A stretch of DNA of 64,000 bases from Sphingopyxis sp. PET50 (GTDB lineage: Bacteria; Pseudomonadota; Alphaproteobacteria; Sphingomonadales; Sphingomonadaceae). Numbering within the stretch: the first letter of the stretch is position 1; every line of letters begins with the position of its first letter. Shown here piece by piece: positions 42,909 to 51,522 of this stretch. The notes under the pieces are model-generated. The model was given only the letters and a program-made list of their open reading frames with translations, was not told where the DNA came from and made no database searches. Location: NCBI RefSeq assembly GCF_025244705.1, contig NZ_CP104207.1, positions 3,038,001 to 3,102,000 on the forward strand, in the 5' to 3' direction. A program made the position numbers and the translations under genes.

Positions 42909-43312
42909 TAGGGGTCGGTGACGCTGTCGCCGGCGCGCCCGGGAACGAGGTCGAGCATCAGCATGAGCCGCGCGGTCGCATCGGCGGGCGCCAGCGCGCG
43001 CGCCTCGCGCAGATTCGCGGCATCGGCGGCGAGGATGAGGTCGAAGCGGGTGAAGTCGGCGCGCGCGAGCTGGCGCGCGCGCAGGTCCGAGATATCGACC
43101 CCGCGCCGCCGCGCTTCCGCGAGGGCACGCCGGTCGGGCGGGTGGCCGAGGTGCCAGTTGCCGGTGCCGGCCGAGTCGAACACAGCGTCGATGCCCGCGG
43201 CGGCGAAGGCGGCGCGCGCGGCGCCCTCGGCTAGGGGCGAGCGGCAGATGTTGCCGAGGCAGAGGAAGAGGATGGCGGGGGGATTTTTCCGGTCATCGCG
43301 CATATCGGCCAT
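42815..43312 (-). CDS. low-molecular-weight protein-tyrosine phosphatase
   Basis: About 165 residues. The catalytic P-loop FLCLGNICRSPLAEG (CX5R) is near the N-terminus, and the general-acid Asp loop VTDPYYGAEDGF (DPYYG) near the C-terminus. It dephosphorylates phosphotyrosine or small aryl phosphates in the cytosol. The start at 43312 (MADMRDDRKNPPAILFLCLG) fits family length. Its 3' end overlaps thpR by 94 bases on the opposite strand, an unusually long convergent overlap. Confidence 0.93.
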   Translation of the reverse strand: MADMRDDRKNPPAILFLCLGNICRSPLAEGAARAAFAAAGIDAVFDSAGTGNWHLGHPPDRRALAEARRRGVDISDLRARQLARADFTRFDLILAADAANLREARALAPADATARLMLMLDLVPGRAGDSVTDPYYGAEDGFAETWDDVSAVAAALVADAAGSSG

Positions 43313-43409
43313 TCCCCCGCCCAAAGTTGAACCGACTTTCAACTTGCGCCTTCGCCCGGCTCTGCTAGCCATGCGGCCAACGATAACGGGTCGAGGAGAG
43401 GGTTGCCAG

Positions 43410-44985
43410 ATGGCCGAAGCCACCGGACAAAAGGAAAATGCGCCGCGCGCGACCGGCTATAGCTGGTACGTCCTGTTCGTGCTGGTCGTGGTCTATATCC
43501 TGAACTTCATCGACCGGCAGATATTGAGCATCCTCGCGGTCGACATCAAGGCCGACCTGGGACTGACCGACGGCGACCTGGGTTTCCTGGGCGGCGCGGC
43601 CTTTGCCGTCTTCTACGCGCTGTTCGGCATTCCGCTCGGACGGCTGGCCGATAATTGGAGCCGCAAGAGGCTGCTCGCGATCGGGCTGACCCTGTGGTCG
43701 ACGATGACCGCGCTGTCGGGTTTCGCGCAGACCCAGTTGACCCTGACGCTGGCGCGCATGGGCGTCGGCGTCGGCGAAGCGACCGCCAGCCCCACCGCCT
43801 ATTCGCTGATTTCGGACTATTTCCCCAAGCGTCAGCGCGCCACCGCGCTCGCCATCTATTCGTCGGGGCTGTATATCGGCGGTGGGGTGTCGCTGCTGAT
43901 CGGTGCCAAGATCGGGCAGGTCTGGAACGAGACCTGGCCGAACGGCGGTCCGCTCGGCCTCGTCGGCTGGCAGGGCGCCTTCCTGGCAGTCGGCATCCCC
44001 GGCCTGCTGATCGCGCTCTGGGTGTCGACGCTGCGCGAACCCGCGCGCGGCGCGATGGACGGAGTCGCGAGCCCCGTATCGCCCACGCCGTTCCGTAGCT
44101 TCCTGCGCGACCTGGAGAGCATTGTCCCGCCCTTCACCCTGCTCGGCGCCTGGGAACGCGGCCCGGCGGCGCTCGCGATCAACCTGGCGGTCGCGGCGCT
44201 CGCCACCGCCGCCGCGTGGCTGATGATCGGGCTGACCGGCAACCTGGCGCAATGGTCGTCGATCGCCTTCGGCTATTATGCCGTCTTTTCATGGGCCTGC
44301 ACGCTCAAGGCGCGCGACCCGGCGACCTTCCGGCTGATCTGGGGCACGCCGGCTGTTCATCTGCACGACGCTGGGTTACAGCCTGGTGTCGCTGGTCGCC
44401 TGGGCGCTCGGATTCTGGTCCGCCCCCTATGCCGAGACGGTCTTGCAGCTGCCCAAGCAGCAATTGGCGTTCGTGCTGGGCGCGAACGGCGCGGTGGCGG
44501 GCTTTCTGGGCGTCATCATCGGCGGGCGCGTTGCCGACGCGCTGCGCGCGCGCAATCCGGCGGGCCGGATCTGGGTCATCATGTTCGGGGTCGTCGCCCC
44601 GATCGTCCCGATCTGGATCGGCTATACCACCGACAGCGGCACGCTCTTCTATGTCATGAATTTCCTTGCCGGGATGTTCGGCGCGGCGGCGCTGGGCGCC
44701 GCGGCGGCGACGACACAGGACCTGGTGCTGCCGCGCATGCGCGGCACCGCCACCGCCGCCTTCTTTCTGGGCACGACCTTGGTCGGCCTCGCCTTCGGCC
44801 CCTATATGACCGGGCAGATTTCGGACCTGGCGGGCACGATCGTCGATGGCAAGCCCGTCGGCGACCTGCGCACGGGCATCCTGTCGCTGATCGGCGTCGC
44901 GCCGCTCGCGCTCGCGCTGCTGATCCATGCCTATCGCGCCGTGCCCAGGGCCGAGGCGACGATCGAGGAGCGGGCGCGGGTTTGA
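43410..44985 (+). CDS. Spinster-like major facilitator transporter (one frameshift)
   Basis: About 524 residues after removing one base near 44354, where the reading changes from LIWGTPA to FICTTLGYSLVSLVAWALGF. It has twelve helices plus a long central loop. Key signs are NFIDRQILSILAVDIKADLG at helix 1, the motif A loop GRLADNWSRKRLLAIGLTLW, and GVGVGEATASPTAYSLISDY in helix 4-5. This is the spinster/permease group common in sphingomonads, often near catabolic genes. Substrate unknown. The ATG at 43410 follows GAGGAGAGGG. Confidence 0.85.
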
Positions 44986-44992
44986 CCAAGCC

Positions 44993-45229
44993 GTCGCCCC
45001 CGCGAAGGCGGGGGCCGCTAGAGCAGCGTGCGTTAAATCTGCATCATTACCCAAACCCGTTCGTGCTGAGCTTGTCGAAGCACTGCCCTTCTCTTCGACG
45101 CTGATAGAAAGAACGACCCTTCGACAAGCTCAGGGCAAACGGTTCATATTTAACGCACGCTGCTCTAGCCGCCTTGCCCATCGCTGCTGCATAGACATAT
45201 CGCGGCCCCCGCCTTCGCGGGGGCGACGT
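44993..45229. repeat. triple-nested palindromic repeat
   Basis: Three inverted repeats sit one inside another. Outermost: GTCGCCCCCGCGAAGGCGGG at 44993 and its complement ending at 45229. Middle: GCTAGAGCAGCGTGCGTTAA at about 45013 and TTAACGCACGCTGCTCTAGC ending near 45170. Innermost: the R1-type CGTTCGTGCTGAGCTTGTCG at about 45059 and CCCTTCGACAAGCTCAGG at about 45117. The element fills the gap between two convergent genes. Confidence 0.85.
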
Positions 45230-45233
45230 CATA

Positions 45234-45809
45234 TTACTCCGCCGGAGCCGCGATCACGCCGCAGACGATGCGGTCGCCGCTGTTGCCGCTGGGGTCGGTC
45301 TTGTAGTCGTCCGGCTTGGCGTGGATGACGAAGGCGGCGCCGTCGGCGTCGAGCAGGCCGCCCTCCCCCGTCAGCCGCGTGCCGACGATGCGCAGCGTCG
45401 CGCGGCCGATCGTATCGGGTTCGATCACCAGGTTCGGCATGTCGCCGTGATGCGCGCCCAGCGGATTGTCACGGCCGTGCTGGGCATTGGTCGGGTTCCA
45501 GTGCGGACCGGCGGTCGTGAACTTGGGGGCATCGCACTGGCCGACGGCGTGCACATGCATGCCATAGGTTCCGGCCGGAAAGCCGCGCGCGACGAGTTCG
45601 AGGCGCAGGCCGTCGCTGTCGCGGAAGATGTCGACGCGGCCGCGGTCGGCGCCGCGCGCGTCGAACAGGGGCGCGCTGGCGTCGGGAACGGGCAGGTTCG
45701 AGACCGGGTCCTTCTTCTTGCCCAGCATGTCGCAGCCGCCGGTCGCGAGCGCCGACAGCGCCAGCGCGCCGATCGCGAGGTTGCGGGCCATGGTCGAACG
45801 CGTCGTCAT
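45234..45809 (-). CDS. sodC: Cu-Zn superoxide dismutase lipoprotein
   Basis: 191 residues. A lipoprotein signal (ALSALATGGC) anchors it to a membrane facing the periplasm. The SodC fold shows copper/zinc histidines in YGMHVHAVGQCDAPKF, AGPHWNPTNAQHG and LGAHHGDMPNLV, and the C-terminal GDRIVCGVI with the second disulfide Cys. It removes periplasmic superoxide. The ATG at 45809 was chosen. In this sequence the shifted frame of the upstream ugd gene runs into it, giving a false fusion that should be ignored. Confidence 0.93.
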   Translation of the reverse strand: MTTRSTMARNLAIGALALSALATGGCDMLGKKKDPVSNLPVPDASAPLFDARGADRGRVDIFRDSDGLRLELVARGFPAGTYGMHVHAVGQCDAPKFTTAGPHWNPTNAQHGRDNPLGAHHGDMPNLVIEPDTIGRATLRIVGTRLTGEGGLLDADGAAFVIHAKPDDYKTDPSGNSGDRIVCGVIAAPAE

Positions 45810-45886
45810 TTTTCTGCTCCCCGGAAAATGGATCGGACTCGCAATGTCCGATGGCTGGATTCGTTCCGTTCGCCGCGACGATGCAC

Positions 45887-47198
45887 CTATTCGGCGGCGG
45901 TTCCAATGGCGATGTGGCGGAAGCCGTGGCGCACCACCTCGTCGCGGCGATAGATGTTGCGCAGGTCGACGAGCAATTTTTCGGTCATGCCGGCACCGAG
46001 CCGCGCCAGATCGAGCGCGCGGAAAGCGTCCCATTCGGTGACGATGGCGACCGCGTCGGCGCCCTCGGCGGCGGCATAGGCGCTGTCCTTCATCTCGACA
46101 TCGGGCATCATCGGCGCGGCGATCGCCATGCCTTCGGGATCGTAGGCGGTGACGCGCGCGCCGGCGTCGATCAGCGTCTGGACGATCGCGAGGCTGGGCG
46201 AGATCGCGCATGTCGTCGGTGTTCGGCTTGAAGGTGAGGCCGAGCAGCGCGACGGTCTTGCCGCGCGCCTGGCCGCCGAGCGCGGTGACGATCTTGCGTC
46301 CCATCGCGCGCTTGCGCAGGTCGTTGGCGAGCACCGTCGCCTCGACGAGGCGCAGCGGCACGTCATTGTCCTGCGCGGTCTTGAGCAGCGCCAGCGTGTC
46401 CTTGGGGAAACAGCTGCCGCCATAGCCGGGGCCAGCGTGGAGGAATTTGCCGCCGATGCGGTTGTCGAGCCCGATGCCGCGCGCGACGTCCTGCACCTCG
46501 GCGCCGACCGCCTCGCACAGGTCGGCGATCTCGTTGATGAAGGTGATCTTGGTCGCGAGGAAGGCGTTGGCGGCATATTTGATCATCTCCGCGGTGCGGC
46601 GGCGGGTGATCAGGATCGGCGCTTCGTTGAGGAAGAGCGGGCGATAGATTTCGCGCAGCACCGCCTCGCCCGTCGCGTCCTCGGCGCCGATGACGATGCG
46701 GTCGGGGCGCTTGAAATCGCCGATCGCGGCGCCTTCGCGCAGGAATTCGGGGTTGGAGGCGACGCTGTGGCGGCGGCCCGGCGCGCCTTCGCGCAGGATG
46801 CGCTCGACCTCGTCGCCGGTGCCGACCGGCACGGTCGATTTGGTGACGATCACGCAATCGTGATCGAGGGTGGCGGCGAGTTCATCGGCGGCGCCGAAGA
46901 CATAGGAAAGGTCGGCATGGCCGTCGCCGCGGCGCGAGGGGGTGCCGACAGCGATGAACACCGCGTCGGCGCCGGCGACGGCGGGGGCGAGGTCGGTGGT
47001 GAAGGACAGCCGTACGGCGGCGACGTTCGCCGCGACGAGCGCGTCGAGTCCGGGTTCGTAGATCGGCATGCGGTCGGCGTGCAGCGCGTCGATCTTGCCC
47101 GCGTCCTTGTCGACGCACACCACATCATGACCGAAATCGGAGAAACAGGCACCCGAAACCAGGCCGACATAGCCCGTTCCGATCATGGCGATTTTCAT
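45887..47198 (-). CDS. ugd: UDP-glucose 6-dehydrogenase (one frameshift)
   Basis: About 436 residues after removing one base near 46201-46203, which restores NTDDMRDSPSLAIVQTLIDA. Oxidises UDP-glucose to UDP-glucuronate for exopolysaccharide. NAD-binding MIGTGYVGLVSGACFSDFG at the N-terminus, the KSTVPVGTGDE loop, the catalytic Cys in GPGYGGSCFPKDTLAL (about 260), and the C-terminal domain ending in RHIAIGTAAE. Same strand as sodC, 77 bases upstream of it. Confidence 0.93.
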
Positions 47199-47279
47199 GC
47201 ATGCTACCTTTGCTGTTGGGGCGGCGCGTCTTTAGGGCCAATGGCCCCAAAGGAAAAGCGATCAATCGCGCGCGGCGCG

Positions 47280-47462
47280 GATGGCGGTCGGGTTGGGGGT
47301 GGAGAGCGAAGGTTTGAGTGATAGGCAGGTCTCCCCTCCCGCAGGCGGGAGGGGCAGCGAGACTTGGGCGCTTGCGCCCTAGTCGCAGCGGGGTGGGCCG
47401 TCGCGACGTCGCTGCCCACCCCCGACCCCTCCCGCCTGCGGGAGGGGAGACAAATGGCCACC
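47280..47462. repeat. palindromic intergenic repeat (family R3), copy 2
   Basis: Nearly identical to the central part of 8095-8365: arms CTCCCCTCCCGCAGGCGGGA and CCCTCCCGCCTGCGGGAGGG around the core GCAGCGAGACTTGGGCGCTT. It explains most of the 350-base gap upstream of ugd; a terminator follows at 47497. No gene is seen. Confidence 0.8.
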
Positions 47463-47496
47463 CCCGCCCGAAACCCGTATCGCCCAAAGGGAAAGG

Positions 47497-47520
47497 GCCG
47501 CGAATTGCTTCGCGGCCCCC
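47497..47520 (-). terminator. hairpin terminator of the TonB-ExbBD operon
   Basis: Perfect 10-base stem GGGCCGCGAA / TTCGCGGCCC with a TTGC loop, 28 bases after the last exbD stop. A T-rich stretch (TTTCCCTTT) follows on the minus strand. Confidence 0.75.
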
Positions 47521-47548
47521 TGCCTGGTCATATGCGGGCGATCAGCGG

Positions 47549-47974
47549 TCAGAAGACGCGCGCATATTGTTCGTTGCCGACGAAGCCGAGCTTGCCGACG
47601 CCGCTGCGCTTGATCACCGCCATCACATGGTCGACGACCAGATAACGCGCGAAGGGATCGGGCTGGACCTGCAGCTCGGGTTCGACCGGGAGCGTCTTGG
47701 TCTGGAGCAGATACTGCTCCAGCTGCCCGAGGTCGACCGGGATGTTGTTCCAGAAGATCGTGCCCGCCGGGTCGATATAGACCTTGTTCTTTTCGGGATC
47801 GACATTGTTTTCGGCGTCGGTCGGCACCGGAAGGTCGATCTTCACCGCGTGGGTCTGGACCGGGATGGTGATGATGAACATGATGAGGAGCACGAGCATG
47901 ACGTCGATCAGCGGCGTCGTGTTCATGTCCATCATCGGTTCGTCGTCGTCCCGATCTCCAACTGCCATGGCCAT
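47549..47974 (-). CDS. exbD: ExbD-type biopolymer transport protein (second copy)
   Basis: A 141-residue inner-membrane protein with one N-terminal transmembrane helix (LIDVMLVLLIMFIITIPVQ, about 21-40), including the essential membrane Asp, and a periplasmic C-terminal domain. MNTTPLIDVMLVLLIMF is the family signature. It works with ExbB to use the proton gradient and energise TonB. Last gene of the tonB-exbB-exbD-exbD operon; a hairpin terminator follows. Confidence 0.92.
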   Translation of the reverse strand: MAMAVGDRDDDEPMMDMNTTPLIDVMLVLLIMFIITIPVQTHAVKIDLPVPTDAENNVDPEKNKVYIDPAGTIFWNNIPVDLGQLEQYLLQTKTLPVEPELQVQPDPFARYLVVDHVMAVIKRSGVGKLGFVGNEQYARVF

Positions 47975-48008
47975 GGTTTATTCCTTCGTATCTTGGGTCG
48001 GACCGCCG

Positions 48009-48527
48009 TTACAGGCGGCCGATGGTGCCCGAGCCGGGAGCAGGTTCGGAGATGAAGCCGATCTTCTGGAAGCCGGCGAACTGCATCGTGTAAATCACCC
48101 CGCCGATGCACTGGTACGGCGTGTTGACGTCGCCGCGGATATGCACTTCGGGGAAATTCTCCTCGGTGACATTTTCGATGCCGCCGATTTCCTTGAGCAG
48201 ATCCTCAAGCTTCTTCTGACCCTTTTCCAGCAGTTGCTTGGAATCGACCGGGGTCTGGCCCCAATAGACTTCGCACGCCGTGCTTTCGGGATTGGGGGCG
48301 CCGTCGCCGTCGGTATCGGCCGACCGCACCGACAACAAGACGTTTTCAGGCTTGGTCGTCGTGACCTCGAAAACCACGTCGGGCAGCTTGAGGTTCACCG
48401 TTTCCAGCACCACGGGAACCGTGATGAGGAAGATGATGAGCAACACAAGCATGATGTCCACGAGCGGGGTCGTGTTGATGTCGGACATCGGGGCATCTTC
48501 GCCCTTGTCGCCTACACTCATCGCCAT
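48009..48527 (-). CDS. exbD: ExbD-type biopolymer transport protein (first copy, with insert)
   Basis: A 172-residue ExbD with the conserved MSDINTTPLVDIMLVLLIIF membrane segment carrying the key Asp. It is about 30 residues longer than the second copy, owing to an Asp-rich insert (SADTDGDGAPNPESTACEVY) and a QKKLEDLLKEIGGIENVTEE stretch in the periplasmic domain. Two cysteines there could form a disulfide. Two unequal ExbD genes in one TonB operon are common in sphingomonads and Xanthomonas, where the second is needed only for some substrates. Confidence 0.92.
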   Translation of the reverse strand: MAMSVGDKGEDAPMSDINTTPLVDIMLVLLIIFLITVPVVLETVNLKLPDVVFEVTTTKPENVLLSVRSADTDGDGAPNPESTACEVYWGQTPVDSKQLLEKGQKKLEDLLKEIGGIENVTEENFPEVHIRGDVNTPYQCIGGVIYTMQFAGFQKIGFISEPAPGSGTIGRL

Positions 48528-48608
48528 AGGATTAGCATCCTGTCACAAAATTACTGTCATGGACCGGGCGGTCGTCGCTTGCCGCGGGACCGCCCGTCCC
48601 CTCATCGG

Positions 48609-48632
48609 CTCCGCCCCCGCGAAGGGGCGGAG
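48609..48632. terminator. intercistronic hairpin between exbB and exbD
   Basis: CTCCGCCCC / GGGGCGGAG with a 6-base loop, directly after the exbB stop and without a clear T run. More likely an RNA-processing or attenuating hairpin that lowers exbD relative to exbB than a full terminator. Confidence 0.5.
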
Positions 48633-48640
48633 TCCGAAGA

Positions 48641-49456
48641 TCAGGCCTTCTTCGGTGCCGCGGCCGGGGCAGCGGCCTTGGCGGGCGCGGTCACAGCCGG
48701 CTTGACCTGGCCGCCCGACATGATCGAGCCGAGAACGTCGTTCGAGAAGGTCGACAGACGGCGGGCGATCGCCTTGTTGCGGCTCTGCAGCCAGTTGAAG
48801 GCGAGCACCGCCGGAACCGCGACGATCAGACCGATGGCGGTCATGATGAGCGCTTCACCGACCGGACCGGCGACGGTGTCGATCGAGGCCTGACCCGATG
48901 CGCCGATCTTCACCAGCGCGCGGAGAATACCGATAACGGTACCGAACAGACCGATGAACGGCGCGGTCGAACCGACGGTCGCGAGGAAGGCGAGGCCGCC
49001 GTTGAGCTTCGAGTTGATGTGGTTCTGCGACCGTTCGAGCGTGCCGTGCATCCAGTCGTGGGCTTCGACGGGATCGGTCAGCTTGTTATGCTCTTCGTTG
49101 GCGCGCAGGCCGTCTTCGACGACCTGACGATAGGCGCTGTTCTTTTCGAGCTTGCTGACGCCGTCGGCCAGCGTCGGCGCGCGCCAGAAGTTCGCATCGA
49201 CCGCCTTGCCCTGGTTCATCACCTTGTTCTGCTCGAACAGCTTGGTGAACAGGATGTACAGCGTGCCGACGAACATGATCAGCAGGATGAGAAAGGTGAG
49301 CTGCGACACGACGCCGCCTTCGCACAGGGCGGGCAGCAGGCCGTAGGGGCTGGTGCCTTCCTCTTTGACGCACATCGAGGCGGGCATCAGGGTGAGGCCG
49401 ACGTCATGGGCTTCCGCGGGTGCGGCTGCAGCTGCAGTTGCGATCAGATTAAACAT
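48641..49456 (-). CDS. exbB: ExbB-type proton channel subunit
   Basis: 271 residues. A periplasmic N-terminal extension with two cysteines (MCVKEEG, ALCEGG) precedes the first transmembrane helix (LTFLILLIMFVGTLYILFTK). The MotA/TolQ/ExbB core follows, with AFLATVGSTAPFIGLFGTVI and TAIGLIVAVPAVLAFNWLQS (helices 2 and 3). The alanine/lysine-rich C-terminus (APAKAAAPAAAPKKA) is cytoplasmic. Forms the pentameric proton channel with ExbD to drive TonB. Second gene of the operon, 69 bases after tonB. Confidence 0.93.
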   Translation of the reverse strand: MFNLIATAAAAAPAEAHDVGLTLMPASMCVKEEGTSPYGLLPALCEGGVVSQLTFLILLIMFVGTLYILFTKLFEQNKVMNQGKAVDANFWRAPTLADGVSKLEKNSAYRQVVEDGLRANEEHNKLTDPVEAHDWMHGTLERSQNHINSKLNGGLAFLATVGSTAPFIGLFGTVIGILRALVKIGASGQASIDTVAGPVGEALIMTAIGLIVAVPAVLAFNWLQSRNKAIARRLSTFSNDVLGSIMSGGQVKPAVTAPAKAAAPAAAPKKA

Positions 49457-49525
49457 ACTGGAAATTCCCTCTCAAAGTCGAAAATCGTGAAAACTTGAAG
49501 ATCGGGAGACCGACCCCGGCGCCGG

Positions 49526-50185
49526 TCAGCGCGGGATCTGCCACCGGATACGGCTGCTGTAGGTACCACCATTGACGTTGCCGTCGGAGTCGAGACCGGG
49601 AACGACGCGCGCACGCCGCAAGATGAGCTTGCAGGTTTCGGCGTCGAGGTCGGCATGACCGCTCGACGAGGTGACGTCGCACGACGTGGCCTTGCCATCG
49701 GCGCCGCAGGTGATGCGGAATCCGGTCGTGCCTTCGCGCTCTTCGCGCATGGCGCGGGCCGGATAGTCGTCGTTGGTCGCCCAGCGGCCGGGGTTGCCCT
49801 TCGGCGCGCAGGCCTTGCTGAGGTTCTGCTTGACCACGACCGGCTCTTCCTTCTTGACCGGCAGGATCGGCTCGAGCTTCCGCTCCACGACCTTTTCGGT
49901 CGTGTTGGTCAGCACGTTGGTGGGGGCCACCGGCGGGATGATCGACGGCGGCACGACAACCGGCGGCGGCGGCGGCAGGACATTGTCCGGCGGCGGCGGC
50001 GGCGGCGGCTCTTCCGGCGGCGGCGGCTCTTCGATGTCCACCACATCCAATTTTTCGGCAAGCTTCTTGACGATGCTGATGTTCAGGCCGTTGACCAGGC
50101 CGTAGCCCAGAACAGCGGTGAACAGACCGACCAAGACGATTGCCACTACCCTGTTTTTAGGGTCGACATTATCACCATAAGCCAT
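49526..50185 (-). CDS. tonB: TonB energy-transducing protein
   Basis: 219 residues. One N-terminal transmembrane helix (VVAIVLVGLFTAVLGYGLVN, about 13-33), a proline-rich spacer (about 52-95, EEPPPPEEPPPPPPPDNVLP), then a C-terminal domain with YPARAMREEREGTTGFRITC and VPGLDSDGNVNGGTYSSRIR. The C-terminal domain has several cysteines (CAPKG, RITCGADGKATSC, ETCKL), unusual for enteric TonB but known in sphingomonads. It spans the periplasm to open TonB-dependent receptors. First gene of tonB-exbB-exbD-exbD. Confidence 0.92.
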   Translation of the reverse strand: MAYGDNVDPKNRVVAIVLVGLFTAVLGYGLVNGLNISIVKKLAEKLDVVDIEEPPPPEEPPPPPPPDNVLPPPPPVVVPPSIIPPVAPTNVLTNTTEKVVERKLEPILPVKKEEPVVVKQNLSKACAPKGNPGRWATNDDYPARAMREEREGTTGFRITCGADGKATSCDVTSSSGHADLDAETCKLILRRARVVPGLDSDGNVNGGTYSSRIRWQIPR

Positions 50186-50450
50186 TCAGGGACGACGCTC
50201 CTTGCTAGATCATCCTGACACCAATCCATACCGTCGGGGAGGAGTTGCCAAATGCCCGGATACTTCCGATGCGTTCCGCAGACCCGGCGGGCAGCTTCCG
50301 GCTGTTATGTTCTGTGCCGGACGCTTCGCCGCCGTCCTATCGCGGTGGCGGCACATTCGCAAACGCTTTATCAGGGGTTAATGTGGGGGGCACCAAGATG
50401 GCACGCCGCCGCCGTTACCGGTGTCAAAGACAGACAGAAGTGGACCGACC

Positions 50451-51335
50451 ATGCCCAAGTTCCTCCCCGCCGCCGCCGCCGCGCTGATCGGCCTAAATGC
50501 CGGGATTTCCGGCGTTTCCGCGATGCAGGAGCCCGTCGCCGCGGCACCCGCCAGCCCCTATAGCTATGCCGACGTCGCCGACCTCGCCACCGCGGCGCCG
50601 ATGGCGATCCACGCCCGCATCGCGTCGGCCACCGCGCTCAAGCCCGAGCGCGCGCCGGGCCTCGCCGCGGGTCACAGCCGATTCTATGTCGAGGCCGATG
50701 TCGTCGGCCTGATTCGCGGCGCCGGACCGCTCGCGGCGCGGATCACCTATCTCGTCGACCTGCCGCTCGGCGCCAACGGCAAGCCGGTGAAGCTGAAAAA
50801 GAAACAGCCGGTCCTGCTCTTCGCCCGTCCCGTCGCGGGCGCGGCGGCGGGGACGAACAGCACGAACAGCGTCCGGCTGGTCGCCCCCGACGCGCAGCTG
50901 CCGTGGGACCCGGCGACCGAGGCGCGGCTGCGCGCGATCCTGACCGAGCTGGTCAAGCCCGGAGCGCCCCCCGCGATCACCGGATTCGACAACGGCTTCC
51001 ACGTCCCCGGGTCGCTGCCCGGCGAGGGCGAGACGCAGCTGTTCTTCAACACCGCGACGGGCGAGCCGATGTCGCTGACGATCCTGACCGCCGCCGACGG
51101 GTCGCGGCGCTGGGCGGCGGCGTTCGGCGAGATCGTCGACGGGTCGGCGGCGGTGCCGGCGCGCGATACGCTCGCCTGGTACCGCCTCGCCTGCGGCCTG
51201 CCGCGACAGCTGACGCTCGACAGGCTGGCCGGCACCCCGCCCGAGGACCGGCGCAAGGCGGCGTCGGACTATGGCGTCGTGCTCGGCGCGCTCGGCGACT
51301 GCACGCGCACGCGCAAACCGCCGGTGGGAAGCTGA
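50451..51335 (+). CDS. secreted protein of unknown function
   Basis: About 294 residues with a signal peptide (FLPAAAAALIGLNAGISGVS, cleavage near VSA). The mature part starts YSYADVADLATAAPMAIHAR and has a beta-rich region (RFYVEADVVGLIRGAGPLAA, KQPVLLFARPVAG) suggesting an OB- or lipocalin-like fold. A second part (LFFNTATGEPMSLTILTAAD, RDTLAWYRLACGLPRQLTLD) ends in a Cys-containing tail. I do not recognise a named family. It is divergent from tonB and followed by a large palindrome. Confidence 0.7.
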   Translation: MPKFLPAAAAALIGLNAGISGVSAMQEPVAAAPASPYSYADVADLATAAPMAIHARIASATALKPERAPGLAAGHSRFYVEADVVGLIRGAGPLAARITYLVDLPLGANGKPVKLKKKQPVLLFARPVAGAAAGTNSTNSVRLVAPDAQLPWDPATEARLRAILTELVKPGAPPAITGFDNGFHVPGSLPGEGETQLFFNTATGEPMSLTILTAADGSRRWAAAFGEIVDGSAAVPARDTLAWYRLACGLPRQLTLDRLAGTPPEDRRKAASDYGVVLGALGDCTRTRKPPVGS

Positions 51336-51359
51336 TTTTCTTCGCCTGACGGCGAAGGC

Positions 51360-51436
51360 GGCACCGGCCCGCTCCCCCACCCGGCCTCCCTAGGTTACTA
51401 TCGTCGGGGAGGCCGGGTGGGGAGCGGGCCGGTGCC
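51360..51436. repeat. 31-base near-perfect inverted repeat
   Basis: The arms start GGCACCGGCCCGCTCCCCCA (51360-51390) and end AGCGGGCCGGTGCC (51406-51436). They match over about 30 bases with a single shifted G/C, around a 15-base loop. It lies between two co-directed genes. An extremely stable GC-rich hairpin without a T run; it could block transcription or protect mRNA ends. Confidence 0.85.
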
Positions 51437-51522
51437 GCGCGTTTCCGCAGAGCGGAAACAGGCCGCTTGTTTCATCGCGAAAAGCCGATAGGGGCGCAGG
51501 CGAGTTTCACAGGAGTGTCCGC

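Noticed and set aside
45234..47198. Apparent fusion of UDP-glucose dehydrogenase with Cu-Zn superoxide dismutase in one open frame.
   Set aside because: The join is produced by a one-base shift near 46201. The repaired ugd ends normally at 45887 and sodC has its own start and lipoprotein signal.
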